A stretch of 64,000 nt of DNA from Gemmatimonadota bacterium (GCA_022710485.1 JAKLGU010000001.1:242501-306500); one strand, 5' to 3'. Shown: positions 27,965-38,364, numbered from the stretch's first letter. Translations and numbers: made by a program. Notes: a model not told the origin generated them from the letters alone.

Positions 27965-29206
27965 TCAGGCCGCCCGCGCGCGCCGCGGGGCGGGCGCGGG
28001 GGAGCGGATGGACGAACCGCGAATAAGGCGCCCGCGGTCCAGGACCCGGAACACGAAGGCGAGCACCGGGACGTTGAACAGGAAGAGCAGCCCGGAGCGC
28101 GCGGCCACGCTCGTCACGCCGAGCGGACCGTCCACCACCCAAACGGCCACGGCCACGAAGAGGACATAGGCCAGGCCCATCGGGATGAGCACCTTCCAGC
28201 CAAGCGCCATGAGCTGGTCGTAGCGGAAGCGCGGCAGGGTCCACCGCACCCACATAAAGAGGAACAGGAAGAGGAGGCACTTGGTGAAGAAGACGACCGC
28301 GGTGAGAAGGAACTGCGCCATCCCCCCCGCCTCGTCCCAGTGCGTGCCCGGGATATCCCACCCGCCGAGGAAGAGCGTGGTGAACATCATGGAGATCGTC
28401 ACCATGGCGGCGAACTCCGCGATCATGAACGCGGAGAACTTCATGGCGCTGTACTCGGTGTGGTAGCCGGCCACCAGCTCGGACTCCGACTCCGGCATGT
28501 CGAACGGCACACGATTGGTTTCGGCAAACCCCGAGACGAGGAAGATGAATGCCGAGAGGCCGAGCGGGAGCACGAGCCAGCCGAACGGCCCCTGCTGCTG
28601 CGCCGTCACGATCTCGACGAACGACACGTTGCCGACGAGGAGGAGGACTGGGATGACGCTGAGGCCCATCGCGACCTCGTAGCTCACCATCTGGGCCGTG
28701 GCCCGGAGCCCGCCCATCAGGCTGTACTTGTTGTTGGACGCCCACCCGCCGAGCGCGATGCCGTATACCCCCACGGAGCTCACGGCGAGCACGTAGAGGA
28801 AACCGATCGGCAGCACGGTGACCGCCGCGGCGGTGGAGCCGTGGTGGACGATCCGCCCGAGCAGCGGGAGCGTCACGTCGAACTCGAGCGGGATCGGGGC
28901 GGCCCAGGGGATGGTGAGGGGGATCATGAGCGCGGCCATCAGGGAGATGGCCGGGGCGATCACGAAGAGCACCTTGCTCGCGCCGCCGGGGATGACCTCT
29001 TCCTTCAGGATGTTCTTCAGCCCGTCGGCGAGCGGCTGGAACAGCCCCTTGGGGCCGGCCCGGTTCGGTCCGACGCGGTCCTGGATCCAGGCCGCGATCC
29101 ATCGCTCCAGGAGCGTCGCGTAGGCCACCAGGATCATGACGAAGGTGAACACCACCACCAGCTTGACCACCGACACCAGGATGAAGCCCTTCATTTCCGG
29201 TGTCAT
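27965..29206 (-). CDS. nuoH: NADH-quinone oxidoreductase subunit H
   Basis: 413 residues from ATG at 29206, sharing one base with the nuoG stop (TGATG). About eight helices; forms much of the quinone chamber. WIQDRVGPNRAGPKGLFQPL and the acidic loop segment AETNRVPFDMPESESELVAG are hallmark sequences. An Arg/Pro/Ala-rich tail of about 20 residues extends beyond the last helix. Confidence 0.96.
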   Translation of the reverse strand: MTPEMKGFILVSVVKLVVVFTFVMILVAYATLLERWIAAWIQDRVGPNRAGPKGLFQPLADGLKNILKEEVIPGGASKVLFVIAPAISLMAALMIPLTIPWAAPIPLEFDVTLPLLGRIVHHGSTAAAVTVLPIGFLYVLAVSSVGVYGIALGGWASNNKYSLMGGLRATAQMVSYEVAMGLSVIPVLLLVGNVSFVEIVTAQQQGPFGWLVLPLGLSAFIFLVSGFAETNRVPFDMPESESELVAGYHTEYSAMKFSAFMIAEFAAMVTISMMFTTLFLGGWDIPGTHWDEAGGMAQFLLTAVVFFTKCLLFLFLFMWVRWTLPRFRYDQLMALGWKVLIPMGLAYVLFVAVAVWVVDGPLGVTSVAARSGLLFLFNVPVLAFVFRVLDRGRLIRGSSIRSPAPAPRRARAA

Positions 29207-30777
29207 CAGGCCGCTCCCGCCGCGGCGGGCGCCGCCGCCCGGCCGCTGAGGCCGAGCCCCGGATACGTCAGCCCCGCGAGGGCCGGCCAATGCGCCCCGA
29301 GCGCCGCGAACGCCTCCGCGGAGGTGCCGGGCGCGCCCGCGGCGTCGCCTCCGGACTCCATGGCTCCGGCGGCGACCCACCAGGCGGGCCGGGCCATGCC
29401 CGGGGCCGACCGGGCCTGGTGGTACCGCTGGACGCGTCCATCGCGGTTCATCCAGGTCCCGTGCTCCTCGGCCATCGTCGTGATGGGGAGGATGAGGCCG
29501 GCGCGCTCCCAGGCGGCGGACTCCACCGTCCCGAGCACCACCACGTTACCGGCACCGGCCAGCGCGGCCGCCTCCGCCTCGGTGAGCGACACATCCAGCA
29601 GGACGACGAGCGCGGCCTTGCCGGCCGCCGCCAGGGCCGAGGCCCACGTGGTGTCGAATCCCAGTTGACGGGCCCCCTCGAGATTGGGCGCCCGCTCCGC
29701 ACGGAGGGCCAGGCCGGGCACCCCGGCCAGCGGTGCCTCGTCGCCCAGCGGCACCTGCACGGCGCCTGTGAGCGCGTAACGCCCCAGCATCCGGGTGACC
29801 CAGCCGAGCGACTCGAGACTCGCGCGCCCGGAGGCCAGCACGACCGCGCTGCCGGCCCCGCCCTTCGTCACCTGGGCCAGCCGCGCGAGGGCGGTATCCC
29901 AGTCCACGGCCACGTGCCCGGCCCCCTCGAGAACCAGCGGGGCCTCGACCCGGTCGCCGCGGTTCATCCAGCGGTAGTGCATCCGGCCCTCGTCGCACAT
30001 GAAGTGGCGGTTTACCTCGAGATTGGCGCGCGGACGGAGCCGGACGACGGTGTTGTCGCGGGTGTCGATCGTGATGTTGCAGCCCTGTGTGCAGCCGGGG
30101 CAGACGCTCGGCGTGCGGTCGAGGTCCCACGCGCGCGCCTTGTGCAGGAAGTCCTTCGAGATGAGCGACCCCACCGGGCAGAGGTCCACGACGTTGCCGG
30201 CCCAGGGGTGGTCAAGTTCGCGGTCGGGGAAGATCCCGATCGTGGCCCGGTCGCCGCGCTCCGACACGTTCAGCACGCCGTCCTCCGCCACGTCGTCCAT
30301 GAAACGGACGCACCGGGTGCAGAGGATGCACCGGTTGGGCACGTAGAGGACATCGGGTCCGAACTCCTCGACGGGGTTGTACCGCTTGGGATAGTCGTCG
30401 TGGCGGCCGGCGGCGCGCCCCTCCTGGAAGGTGTAGTCCTGCAGCTCGCACTCCCCCGCCTGGTCGCAGATGGGGCAGTCGAGTGGGTGGTTGGCCAGGA
30501 GGAACTCGAGGACGCCCTCGCGCGCCTGCTTGGCGGGCGCGCTGTTGACATGCACCACCTGGCCGTCGGCCACGGTGGTGACGCAGGCGGGCATCAGCTT
30601 GGGCGCCTTCTCGACCTCCACCAGGCACATGCGGCAGACGGCCGGCGACGGCAGCGACGGGTGGTAGCAGTAGTGGGGGATGAGGACACCGGCCTGCTTG
30701 GCGGCCTCGATGATGGAGGTGCCCTTCGGGACGCTCACCTGGGCGCCGTCGATCGTGACGGTCACGCGGTCGGTCAT
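29206..30777 (-). CDS. nuoG: NADH-quinone oxidoreductase subunit G (short form)
   Basis: 523 residues, shorter than the roughly 700-900 residues of many NuoG proteins. Cluster ligands are all visible: [2Fe-2S] N1b at C37, C48, C51 and C65; N5 at H97, C101, C104 and C110; N4 at C150, C153, C156 and C200; and the optional N7 at C226, C229, C233 and C261 (CX2CX3CX27C). The molybdopterin-type C-terminal domain (about 270-523) is reduced and Ala-rich. It lies between nuoF and nuoH in the usual order. Confidence 0.95.
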   Translation of the reverse strand: MTDRVTVTIDGAQVSVPKGTSIIEAAKQAGVLIPHYCYHPSLPSPAVCRMCLVEVEKAPKLMPACVTTVADGQVVHVNSAPAKQAREGVLEFLLANHPLDCPICDQAGECELQDYTFQEGRAAGRHDDYPKRYNPVEEFGPDVLYVPNRCILCTRCVRFMDDVAEDGVLNVSERGDRATIGIFPDRELDHPWAGNVVDLCPVGSLISKDFLHKARAWDLDRTPSVCPGCTQGCNITIDTRDNTVVRLRPRANLEVNRHFMCDEGRMHYRWMNRGDRVEAPLVLEGAGHVAVDWDTALARLAQVTKGGAGSAVVLASGRASLESLGWVTRMLGRYALTGAVQVPLGDEAPLAGVPGLALRAERAPNLEGARQLGFDTTWASALAAAGKAALVVLLDVSLTEAEAAALAGAGNVVVLGTVESAAWERAGLILPITTMAEEHGTWMNRDGRVQRYHQARSAPGMARPAWWVAAGAMESGGDAAGAPGTSAEAFAALGAHWPALAGLTYPGLGLSGRAAAPAAAGAA

Positions 30778-30781
30778 CGGG

Positions 30782-32089
30782 TCAGGCCATTGCGAGCGCC
30801 GGCTGGCGCGCGCCGCTGAGGTAGGCGTCGAACTCAGAGCGGAATTTCGCGATGCCGCTCACGATGGGCGCGGCGCATGAGTCGCTGAGCACGCAGATCG
30901 TCTTGCCGGTCATGTTCTCGGACAGGCTGAGGAGCAGGTCGAGGTCCGACGCCTTTCCCTTCCCCGCCAGGATCCGCTCGAGGATCTTGGTGGTCCAGGC
31001 GGTGCCCTCGCGGCACTGGGTGCACTGGGCGCACGACTCGTGCGCGTAGAAGCGGGCGAGCCGCCAGATCTGGTACACCATGTCGGTCGAGTCGTCCATG
31101 ACGATCATGCCGGCGGACCCGAGCATCGATCCGCGCGCCACGACCCCCTCGTAGTCAAGGAGGCAGTCCTCCGTCTCGGCCGCCGTCATGATCGGCACCG
31201 AGGAGCCGCCCGGGATCACCGCCTTCAGCGTGCGGCCCGGCTTCATGCCGCCGCACATGTCGAAGATCAGGTCCTTCATCGGCGTCCCCATGGTGACCTC
31301 GTAGTTGCCGGGCCGCTGGACGTGGCCGCACACGGAGATCAGCTTGGTGCCGGTGCTCTTCGGGTTGCTGAGGCAGAGGCCCTTGTACCACTCGGCGCCG
31401 CGATTGAGGATGTGCGACACCGAGGCGAGGGTCTCGACGTTGTTGATGGTGGTCGGGAGCGCGAAGAGGCCGGCCTGCGCGGGGAACGGGGGCTTGATGC
31501 GCGGGTTGCCGCGGCGGCCCTCGATCGAGTTCATCATCGCGGTCTCTTCGCCGCAGATGTACGCCCCCGCCCCGCGGTGGAGCACGATGTCGATCCGCTT
31601 GCCCGAGCCGAACACGTCGGCGCCGAGCGCCCCCTTGGCGTAGGCCTCCGCCACGGCGGCCGTCATGACGCGCAGCGGCTCGGTGAACTCGCCGCGGATG
31701 TAGATGTAGCAGCGCTCCGCCCCGATGGCGTACGCCGCGATGGCGCACCCCTCGATGAGCTGGTGCGGCGTCCAGCGCATGATCTCGCGGTCCTTGAAGG
31801 TGCCCGGCTCCGACTCGTCGGCGTTGCAGACGAGGTAGTGCGGCTTCCCGTCGCCCTTGGGCATGAAGGACCACTTGAGGCCGGTCGGGAACCCGGCGCC
31901 GCCGCGGCCGCGCAGCCCGGAGCCCTTGACCTCCTCGATGATCGCGTCGGGCGTCATCCCGAGCGCCTTCCGCAGCGCCGCGTACCCGCCGCGCTGGACC
32001 CAGCCGTCGAAGGTGCGCGCCCCTGCGTCGCCGAAGTGCTTCGAGAGCACCGGCGTCTCCTTCGGGTGCGCTGGGTGCGGGTATCCCAT
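30782..32089 (-). CDS. nuoF: NADH-quinone oxidoreductase subunit F
   Basis: 435 residues from ATG at 32089, sharing one base with the nuoE stop (TAATG). Binds NADH, FMN and cluster N3. GLRGRGGAGFPTGLKW is the FMN/NADH glycine-rich site, GAGAYICGEETAM a second conserved site, and HESCAQCTQCREG plus a later cysteine (about residue 400) hold [4Fe-4S]. Entry point of electrons into complex I. Confidence 0.97.
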   Translation of the reverse strand: MGYPHPAHPKETPVLSKHFGDAGARTFDGWVQRGGYAALRKALGMTPDAIIEEVKGSGLRGRGGAGFPTGLKWSFMPKGDGKPHYLVCNADESEPGTFKDREIMRWTPHQLIEGCAIAAYAIGAERCYIYIRGEFTEPLRVMTAAVAEAYAKGALGADVFGSGKRIDIVLHRGAGAYICGEETAMMNSIEGRRGNPRIKPPFPAQAGLFALPTTINNVETLASVSHILNRGAEWYKGLCLSNPKSTGTKLISVCGHVQRPGNYEVTMGTPMKDLIFDMCGGMKPGRTLKAVIPGGSSVPIMTAAETEDCLLDYEGVVARGSMLGSAGMIVMDDSTDMVYQIWRLARFYAHESCAQCTQCREGTAWTTKILERILAGKGKASDLDLLLSLSENMTGKTICVLSDSCAAPIVSGIAKFRSEFDAYLSGARQPALAMA

Positions 32090-32601
32090 TACTTGTACCC
32101 CTGCAGGATGCCGGCGACCCGCTCCGGCGTCACGCTCTCGATGAAGTCGTCGTTGATCATGATCGGGGTGGCGAACCCGCAGGCCCCGAGACACTCGACC
32201 TCGGACACCGTGAAGCGCCCGTCGGGGCTCGTGGCGCCGAGCTCGCCGCAGCCCGTCTCCCGGAGCAGCGCCTCCATCACGGCCTCCGCGCCGCAGAGGT
32301 TGCACGGCGACGTCGTGCAGACCTGGATGAAGTGCCGGCCGACCGGGTGGGTGTGGTACATCGTGTAGAAGGTGACGACGCCCTTCACGTACGCCGGCGT
32401 CAGGCCCAGCACCTCGGCCACCTCCGCCATGGCGGGCTCCGAGATCCAACCCCGCTCCTCCTGCACCATCCAGAGCGCCGGGAGGAGGCAGGCCTGCTTC
32501 GTCGGGTACTGCGGGAAGAGCGCCTCCAGCCGGGCCAGGACGCGTCCGGTGAAGACCGCCTGGTGCGGCGCGTCGGCGTGGCCGTGCGTGGTGCCGCTCA
32601 T
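32089..32601 (-). CDS. nuoE: NADH-quinone oxidoreductase subunit E
   Basis: 170 residues from ATG at 32601, overlapping the nuoD stop by 4 bases. Thioredoxin-like fold with the [2Fe-2S] cluster N1a bound by C95 and C100 (VCTTSPC) and C137 and C141 (CLGAC). Pairs with NuoF in the NADH-oxidising module. A His-rich N-terminus of about 13 residues precedes the helical part. Confidence 0.96.
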   Translation of the reverse strand: MSGTTHGHADAPHQAVFTGRVLARLEALFPQYPTKQACLLPALWMVQEERGWISEPAMAEVAEVLGLTPAYVKGVVTFYTMYHTHPVGRHFIQVCTTSPCNLCGAEAVMEALLRETGCGELGATSPDGRFTVSEVECLGACGFATPIMINDDFIESVTPERVAGILQGYK

Positions 32602-33881
32602 CGATCGATTTCTCCCATGACGATATCGACGCTCGCGTTGGTGGCGATCACGTCGGAGAGGAGCGCGCCCTCGCACATCTGGGGCAGCGCCGAAAGATTC
32701 AGGAACGACGGCGGCCGGATCCGCCACCGGACCGGCTTGGCGGTGCCGTCGGAGACGAAGTAGTAGCCCAGCTCTCCCTTGGGGTTCTCGATGCCGAGGT
32801 ACGCCTCGCCGACGGGGGGACGGATCCCTTCCATCACCTGCTTGAAGTGGTGGATCATCGACTCCATGTCGCTCATGGCGCGCGATTTCGGCGGCAGGAT
32901 GACCCGCGCGTCGTCCACGTTGACCGGCGCCCCGCGCAGCCCGGCCAGCCGGTCGAGCGCCTGCTCGAGGATGCGGGTGGACTGGAACATCTCCTCGAGG
33001 CGCACCAGGTAGCGGTCGTAGTTGTCGCCGTGCTCGCCCACCGGGACATCGAAGTCGTACGTGTCGTAGCCCAGGTAGGGGCGGTCCTTGCGGACGTCGT
33101 AGTCCACGCCGGTGGAGCGGAGGAGCGGCCCCGACAGCGAGCCGTTGACCGCGGCCTCGCGGCTGATGACACCGACGCCCTGGTTGCGGCCGCACCAGAT
33201 GGCGTTCTTGGTGAACATCGTGTCCACTTCCTGCAGGACCTTCGGGAAGGTCTGGCAGAAGTCGCGCAGCCCCGCCTCCCACCCCTCGGGAATGTCGGCC
33301 ATCATCCCGCCCACGCGGGTGAGCGACGTGGTGAGCCGCGCGCCGGTCCAGGCCTCCTGCAAGTTGTAGATCCGCTCCCGCTGGTAGAAGAGCCAGAGGA
33401 ACGGCGTGAACGCGCCGATGTCGATGCCGGTGGTGCCGAGCCAGACGATGTGGCTGATGATCCGGCTCATTTCGCACGCGATGACCCGGAGCACCTGGCA
33501 CCGCTCGGTGATCTCGATGCCCATCAGCTTCTCGGACGCCATGGCGAGGCAGACGTTGTTGGCCATCGGCGAGAGATAGTCGGTGCGGTCGGTCAGCGGG
33601 ATGATCTGGTTGTAGTGCCGGTACTCGGCCAGCTTCTCGAAGCCCGAGTGCAGGTACCCGATGTGCGGGATGCAGCGGGTGACGGTCTCGCCGTCGAGCT
33701 CGATGACCAGCCGCAGCACGCCGTGCGTGGCGGGGTGCTGCGGGCCGATGTTGATGAGGGTGTGCTCGGAGGCGAAGTCGTCGGCCTCGCGGGCGCGCGC
33801 GCCCAGCGGGACGCGGATGTCCCGGCCCGCGGCGTCGACGCCCGGCGTGCTCAGCTCGAATTCCACGGTGCGCGTGCTCAC
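32598..33881 (-). CDS. nuoD: NADH-quinone oxidoreductase subunit D
   Basis: 427 residues from GTG at 33881, overlapping the nuoC stop by 4 bases. Related to [NiFe]-hydrogenase large subunits but without metal-binding cysteines; shapes the quinone site with NuoB. NIGPQHPATHGVLRLV, IGYLHSGFEK and the C-terminal SVDIVMGEIDR are diagnostic. NuoC and NuoD are separate genes, not the fused form of E. coli. Confidence 0.97.
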   Translation of the reverse strand: MSTRTVEFELSTPGVDAAGRDIRVPLGARAREADDFASEHTLINIGPQHPATHGVLRLVIELDGETVTRCIPHIGYLHSGFEKLAEYRHYNQIIPLTDRTDYLSPMANNVCLAMASEKLMGIEITERCQVLRVIACEMSRIISHIVWLGTTGIDIGAFTPFLWLFYQRERIYNLQEAWTGARLTTSLTRVGGMMADIPEGWEAGLRDFCQTFPKVLQEVDTMFTKNAIWCGRNQGVGVISREAAVNGSLSGPLLRSTGVDYDVRKDRPYLGYDTYDFDVPVGEHGDNYDRYLVRLEEMFQSTRILEQALDRLAGLRGAPVNVDDARVILPPKSRAMSDMESMIHHFKQVMEGIRPPVGEAYLGIENPKGELGYYFVSDGTAKPVRWRIRPPSFLNLSALPQMCEGALLSDVIATNASVDIVMGEIDR

Positions 33882-34504
33882 GAGACCTCCCCCCGCTCGC
33901 CGCGCCCCAGACGCTCGCGCATTTCCACGCTCAGCTCCCGGTACGACTCGGCGATGGACAGCTCCTCGAGCGAGTAGTGCGCCTCGGGGTTGGCGGCGAG
34001 CGCCTGGCGAGTCTGCTCGGAGCGGCTGAAGTGGCCGCGCAGCGGGAAGTCCTTCCGGAGCGGAAAGCCCTCGGCGTAGGTCTCCCACATCAGGATGCGG
34101 CGCAGGTCGGGGTGGTTCCGGAAGGTGACGCCGAACATGTCGAACACCTCGCGCTCCAGCCAGTTGGCGCCGGCCCAGAGGTCGCACACGCTCTCCACCT
34201 CGAGCGGCTGCGCCTTGTCGAGCTCCAGCTTGATCCGGAGGTCGGCGCGGCGCGCGAGCGAGCGGAGCTGATAGACCACCTCGAGGGGGAGTTCTCCGTC
34301 GCGGTACTCGACGGCCGTGAGGTCGGTCAGGTAGTCGAAGCCCTGGCCGGGATCGTCGCGCAGCCAGGACAGGACCTCGTGCGCCCGGTCGGCCGCGACC
34401 CATACGACGGTGTCGCCGCAGATGACACGGTCACGGAGGATGGAATTCCCGAAGCGGGCCCGGAGCGCCGCGACGGACGGCGAGGCGGCAGCGGCGGCGG
34501 TCAT
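33878..34504 (-). CDS. nuoC: NADH-quinone oxidoreductase subunit C
   Basis: 208 residues from ATG at 34504, overlapping nuoB by 4 bases. The 30 kDa-subunit signature is [20 protein letters not shown], followed by [20 protein letters not shown]. It is a peripheral-arm scaffold without cofactors. Confidence 0.96.
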   Translation of the reverse strand: MTAAAAASPSVAALRARFGNSILRDRVICGDTVVWVAADRAHEVLSWLRDDPGQGFDYLTDLTAVEYRDGELPLEVVYQLRSLARRADLRIKLELDKAQPLEVESVCDLWAGANWLEREVFDMFGVTFRNHPDLRRILMWETYAEGFPLRKDFPLRGHFSRSEQTRQALAANPEAHYSLEELSIAESYRELSVEMRERLGRGERGEVS

Positions 34505-35121
34505 GAGGAGCGGGTCTGGTGGACGGAGTTGCCGAAGGGTTCGGAGATTTCGTCGATCAGCGCGGGGGCCCGGAAGAGCCCGTCGGGACCGAGCGTGCGC
34601 TCGACGCGAAGCTGCTGGTCGGTCAGGCTTTCGCCCATGATCTTCTTCTGCAGCAGGAAGATGGCGTAGAGCAGCCCCTCCGGCCGGGGCGGGCAGCCCG
34701 GGACGTAGACGTCCACCGGGATGATGGTGTCGATGCCCTGCACCATGGCGTAGTTGTCGAAGATGCCGCCGGAGGAGGCGCAGGCCCCCATCGAAATGGA
34801 CCACTTCGGCTGCGGCATCTGGTCCCAGACGCGCCGGATGACCGGCGCGAGCTTGAACGGGAGCCGCCCGGCGCAGATGAGGACGTCGGCCTGGCGGGGC
34901 GTGAAGCCCTGCCGCTCCATCCCGAAGCGCGAGATGTCATAGCGACCGGCCGCGGTGGCCATGAACTCGATGGCGCAGCAGGCGGTGCCGAAGGGCATCG
35001 GCCAGAGGGAGCGGGTGCGCGACCAGTTCACCAGGTCCGAGAGCCGGGCCGTCACCCAATTGGGGGACTCCCCGGAGACCTCGGCGACGCCCTGGCCCGC
35101 GTCGGGGCCGGTCAATCCCAT
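34501..35121 (-). CDS. nuoB: NADH-quinone oxidoreductase subunit B
   Basis: 206 residues from ATG at 35121, overlapping the end of nuoA by 10 bases. Holds the terminal [4Fe-4S] cluster N2 through C48 and C49 ([10 protein letters not shown]), C114 (GACASSGG) and C143 (PGCPPRPEG), next to the quinone site. A roughly 25-residue C-terminal extension follows the conserved core. Confidence 0.97.
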   Translation of the reverse strand: MGLTGPDAGQGVAEVSGESPNWVTARLSDLVNWSRTRSLWPMPFGTACCAIEFMATAAGRYDISRFGMERQGFTPRQADVLICAGRLPFKLAPVIRRVWDQMPQPKWSISMGACASSGGIFDNYAMVQGIDTIIPVDVYVPGCPPRPEGLLYAIFLLQKKIMGESLTDQQLRVERTLGPDGLFRAPALIDEISEPFGNSVHQTRSS

Positions 35122-35492
35122 TGCAGCGCTCCCCGCTTCCACACGTAGAGGTAGCCGACCGCGAGGATCAGCACGAAGACCAACATTTCGACGAGCAGGA
35201 AGAGGCGGTCGGCCACCAGCTGCTGGAAGGCCACCGCCCACGGCACCATGAACACGGTCTCGATGTCGAACAGGATGAAGAGCATGGCGACGAGGTAGAA
35301 CTTGACCGAGAACCGCTCCCGGGCGTCGCCGAGGACCGGCATGCCGGACTCGTAGGGCGACTGCTTCACCGCGGTCTTCCGGCGCGTCCCGAGCAGGAGG
35401 CCGAGGCCGTGCGACAGCCCCAGCATGGCGACCGCCGTGACGATCACGATGGCCAGCATGAAGAGCAGCGGAATGTATGGCGAGAGGTTCAG
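35112..35492 (-). CDS. nuoA: NADH-quinone oxidoreductase subunit A
   Basis: About 126 residues, three helices, with [20 protein letters not shown] and [12 protein letters not shown] typical of NuoA. There is no ATG or GTG at a sensible place. A CTG at 35492 gives the family-like start [12 protein letters not shown] and has AGGA 9 bases before it; TTG at 35510 is the conventional alternative and adds six residues but has no ribosome site. First gene of the nuo operon, with a candidate promoter just upstream. Confidence 0.9.
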   Translation of the reverse strand: MNLSPYIPLLFMLAIVIVTAVAMLGLSHGLGLLLGTRRKTAVKQSPYESGMPVLGDARERFSVKFYLVAMLFILFDIETVFMVPWAVAFQQLVADRLFLLVEMLVFVLILAVGYLYVWKRGALQWD

Positions 35493-35533
35493 GGAGCACC
35501 ATCCTGACAAGGGCTGGGCCGCAGAGCGACACA

Positions 35534-35561
35534 AAGTTAACAGAGGCCTCAGCGAGGTCAA
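35534..35561 (-). promoter_or_regulatory. Candidate promoter of the nuo operon
   Basis: Minus-strand TTGACC (-35, 35556-35561), 16-base spacer and TAACTT (-10, 35534-35539). The predicted transcript begins near 35527, leaving about 35 bases to the CTG start of nuoA but only about 17 to the TTG. It lies in the only sizeable gap before nuoA, divergent from dcd. Confidence 0.4.
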
Positions 35562-35659
35562 CCCAAGTCGTGACCCGAGGCGCACCTAGGCGTTGCGGCG
35601 AGACCCCGGCGCCGGGTACCTTTCCCGGCGATTTCACCCATTCCGAGGCGCGAGCCGTC

Positions 35660-36238
35660 ATGTCCATCAAGTCCGACCGCTGGATCCGCCGCATGGCCCG
35701 GGAACACGCGATGATCGAACCGTTCGAGGACCGCCAGGTCCGCCGGACGGACGCGCACGGCCGCCAGGTCATTTCGTACGGGGTGTCCTCCTACGGCTAC
35801 GACATGCGGGTCGCACCGGAATTCAAGATCTTCACCAACGCGCTGTCGGCGATCGTGGACCCGAAGGCGTTCGACGCCAAGAGCTTCGTGGAGTTCGAGG
35901 GCGAGAGCTGCATTGTGCCGCCCAACAGCTTCGCGCTCGCCCGCTCCATCGAGTACTTCCGCATCCCGCGCAACGTCCTGACGATCTGCGTCGGCAAGTC
36001 CACCTACGCCCGGTGCGGCATCATCACCAACGTGACGCCCTTCGAGCCGGAGTGGGAGGGATTCGTCACGCTCGAGATCAGCAACACCACGCCCCTGCCC
36101 GCCCGCGTGTACGCGAACGAGGGCATCTGCCAGGTGCTCTTCTTCGAGGCGGACGCGGACGACGAGTGCGAGGTGAGCTACAAGGACAAGGCCGGGAAGT
36201 ACCAGGGGCAGGTCGGCGTCACGCTGCCGCGCCTCTAG
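35660..36238 (+). CDS. dcd: dCTP deaminase
   Basis: 192 residues from ATG at 35660, the E. coli length. Converts dCTP to dUTP for thymidylate synthesis. Trimeric dUTPase-like fold; [21 protein letters not shown] and the catalytic E139 in [15 protein letters not shown] (E138 in E. coli) are present. Divergent from nuoA. Its TAG stop overlaps the stop of the M28 peptidase gene on the other strand (both use the CTAG at 36235-36238). Confidence 0.95.
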   Translation: MSIKSDRWIRRMAREHAMIEPFEDRQVRRTDAHGRQVISYGVSSYGYDMRVAPEFKIFTNALSAIVDPKAFDAKSFVEFEGESCIVPPNSFALARSIEYFRIPRNVLTICVGKSTYARCGIITNVTPFEPEWEGFVTLEISNTTPLPARVYANEGICQVLFFEADADDECEVSYKDKAGKYQGQVGVTLPRL

Positions 36239-38364
36239 CGCGCCGGCGCCCGCAACTCCGCCACCGCCCCCTCGACAAGGGCCGCCGCCCGGTTCGTCCG
36301 CGCGGCGAGGTCGGCCACCTCGGCGGCCGCCAGCACCGCGTCCCCGTCCGCAATGGACGCTTCCAGGCCAGGCAATCCCACCGCCCCATAGCCGTCGTCC
36401 CTTCCAGGCGCAAAGAGAATGTTCCGGTAAAACGGTCGGCCCGGGATTCCTTCCGGCCGCGCGAACGCCTGTTCCGCCATTCGGAGCGAGTCGTTCGCGG
36501 CGGCGAGCGCCGCCGCCCGGGGTGCGCGCCCGCCCCGCGCCGCGCTCAGCGCCGTCAGCGCCGAGTCGAACGAGGTGCCGGCGGCCGTGAGGCGCGCGAC
36601 CGCGCTGTCGAGCCCGCCCCACCCCGCCACGGTCATCCCGCTCGCCGCCGCCTGGGTCCGGCGGGTCGAGCCCATTTGTCCCACAACCCGGCCGAATTCG
36701 GCGAAATCGAAGGGGAGCAGGTCCGTGTTGGCCAGGCGCGTCACGGCGATGGCGGCCATCCTTGCCGCGGCCGCGTGGCTCAGGTACCCCGGGTCGCCGA
36801 ACCGTTCCATCCAGTTGAAAGAATCATACGCGGAGTGGTACACGCCGTACCTGCCCCCGAACCCGAAGTCGAATGAGGGAATGCCCAGCACGTTGTAGAA
36901 GCCGGCGAAGTCGCTCCCGCCGCCAAGATCTCCAATCGGCACCGACGCCGAATCGGTGGGGCGGGTGTTGCGCCGCCATGCTTCGTAGACGGACACCGAG
37001 TCTCCCGGCTGGCGTGCCGAGGCCGCGAGGTCCCGGATGAAGGCCCAGAGGGACGCGGTCCCGGCGGCGTGGAAGTTCCGGCCATTGGCGCTGACATCGA
37101 GGTTGAGGTACGCCACCGCCTTCTCGCGCAGCGTATCCGCCATCTGCTCCACGTACTCCATCGAGCCGACCAGCCCCCATTCCTCGCCGTCCCAGGTGGC
37201 GAGCACGATGGTCCGCTTCGGCCGGAACCCGGCGGCCGCCGCGTCGCCGATGGCCCGGCCCGCCTCGAGGATGGTCGAGACGCCGCTCACGTTATCCGCC
37301 GCCCCCGGCCCCCAGGCGTCCCGGTGCCCTCCCGCGATGACCCACCGACCCGGCCAAGCCGTTCCGCGCATCACGGCGATGGTGTTCGTGATGGTCTTGT
37401 ACGCCGCCTCGCCCCGCTGGGCCCAGACCGCCACCCGCACCGTCACCTCACCGCCGCCGATGCGATAGCGGAAGGGCAGCCCGCCTTGCCACGCCTGCGG
37501 CACCTCGGGGCCCTCGAGCGGCTGGAGGATCGCCTGCGCATTGCGATACCCGATCGGCACCACCGGAATTCGGGGGCCGGGGATCGAGTCCTGCGGGAGG
37601 TGAGTCGCATCGAGGGTGGACGGCCATCCGGGAGTGGATTGGTCGCCTCGTGTCTCCACGCCCAGGCTGCCCCGCTGCGGTGAGTCGGGATGGCGCATCG
37701 GTCCGTTCGGATAGGTGGGCCCGACGAAATAGCCGTCGTCCTGCGGGTCCGAGTAGAGCAAGAGCGCCGCGGCGCCGTGGGCCTCGGCCTCGCGCGCCTT
37801 GATTCCGCGGTGGGACCGCCCGTAGCGGGCAAGCACCACCCGACCCTCCACGCTGACCCCGATCGAATCGAGAGCCCTGTAGTCCGCCGGCAGGCCGTAG
37901 TTCACGTACACCACCCCGCCGGTGACGTCGCCCACCCCGCTGTAGCCGTTCATGGCCGGCCAGATCTCCCCGTGCGTTGCGGGATCCTCGCGAAGCGCCG
38001 GTTCCGTCAGGACCAGGCGACGGGGGGTCGGCCGGACCAGCTCGACGATCGCCGAGTCCTGGAAGGGGATGTAGACGCGGAACGAGACGCTCGCGGTGTC
38101 GAAGCCGGCAAGGGCGAGCTGCCGGTTGACGTAGCCGGCGGTCCTGGCCTGCGCGGGCGTGCCCGCGACGTGCGGCGTGGCCGCGAGTGTGCGGGAATCC
38201 TTCCTGACCGAGGCGGGCGTGATGAGGGTGTCGAGCATCCGCTCGAGCGTCCGCTGGCGAGCCGACGCGACCGTGGTGAAGCCGGCCACGGACTGGGCGA
38301 CAACCACCCCCGGCAGGGGGATGAGGGCGAGGACGGCGAGCAACGCGAATCGGAAACGGATCAT
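36235..38364 (-). CDS. Secreted M28B-family carboxypeptidase-like protein (glutamate carboxypeptidase II type)
   Basis: 709 residues. Residues 1-23 ([19 protein letters not shown]) are a signal peptide. A protease-associated domain occupies about 125-290 and the M28 catalytic domain about 320-560, followed by a C-terminal helical dimerisation-like domain. The two-zinc site is complete: H347, D357, E395, D423 and H510, with general base E394 ([11 protein letters not shown]). The architecture is that of human PSMA and related N-acetylated alpha-linked acidic dipeptidases, so it probably trims small acidic peptides outside the cytoplasm; substrate is inferred. It converges on dcd and is divergent from the M1 peptidase gene. 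Confidence 0.9.
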   Translation of the reverse strand: MIRFRFALLAVLALIPLPGVVVAQSVAGFTTVASARQRTLERMLDTLITPASVRKDSRTLAATPHVAGTPAQARTAGYVNRQLALAGFDTASVSFRVYIPFQDSAIVELVRPTPRRLVLTEPALREDPATHGEIWPAMNGYSGVGDVTGGVVYVNYGLPADYRALDSIGVSVEGRVVLARYGRSHRGIKAREAEAHGAAALLLYSDPQDDGYFVGPTYPNGPMRHPDSPQRGSLGVETRGDQSTPGWPSTLDATHLPQDSIPGPRIPVVPIGYRNAQAILQPLEGPEVPQAWQGGLPFRYRIGGGEVTVRVAVWAQRGEAAYKTITNTIAVMRGTAWPGRWVIAGGHRDAWGPGAADNVSGVSTILEAGRAIGDAAAAGFRPKRTIVLATWDGEEWGLVGSMEYVEQMADTLREKAVAYLNLDVSANGRNFHAAGTASLWAFIRDLAASARQPGDSVSVYEAWRRNTRPTDSASVPIGDLGGGSDFAGFYNVLGIPSFDFGFGGRYGVYHSAYDSFNWMERFGDPGYLSHAAAARMAAIAVTRLANTDLLPFDFAEFGRVVGQMGSTRRTQAAASGMTVAGWGGLDSAVARLTAAGTSFDSALTALSAARGGRAPRAAALAAANDSLRMAEQAFARPEGIPGRPFYRNILFAPGRDDGYGAVGLPGLEASIADGDAVLAAAEVADLAARTNRAAALVEGAVAELRAPAR

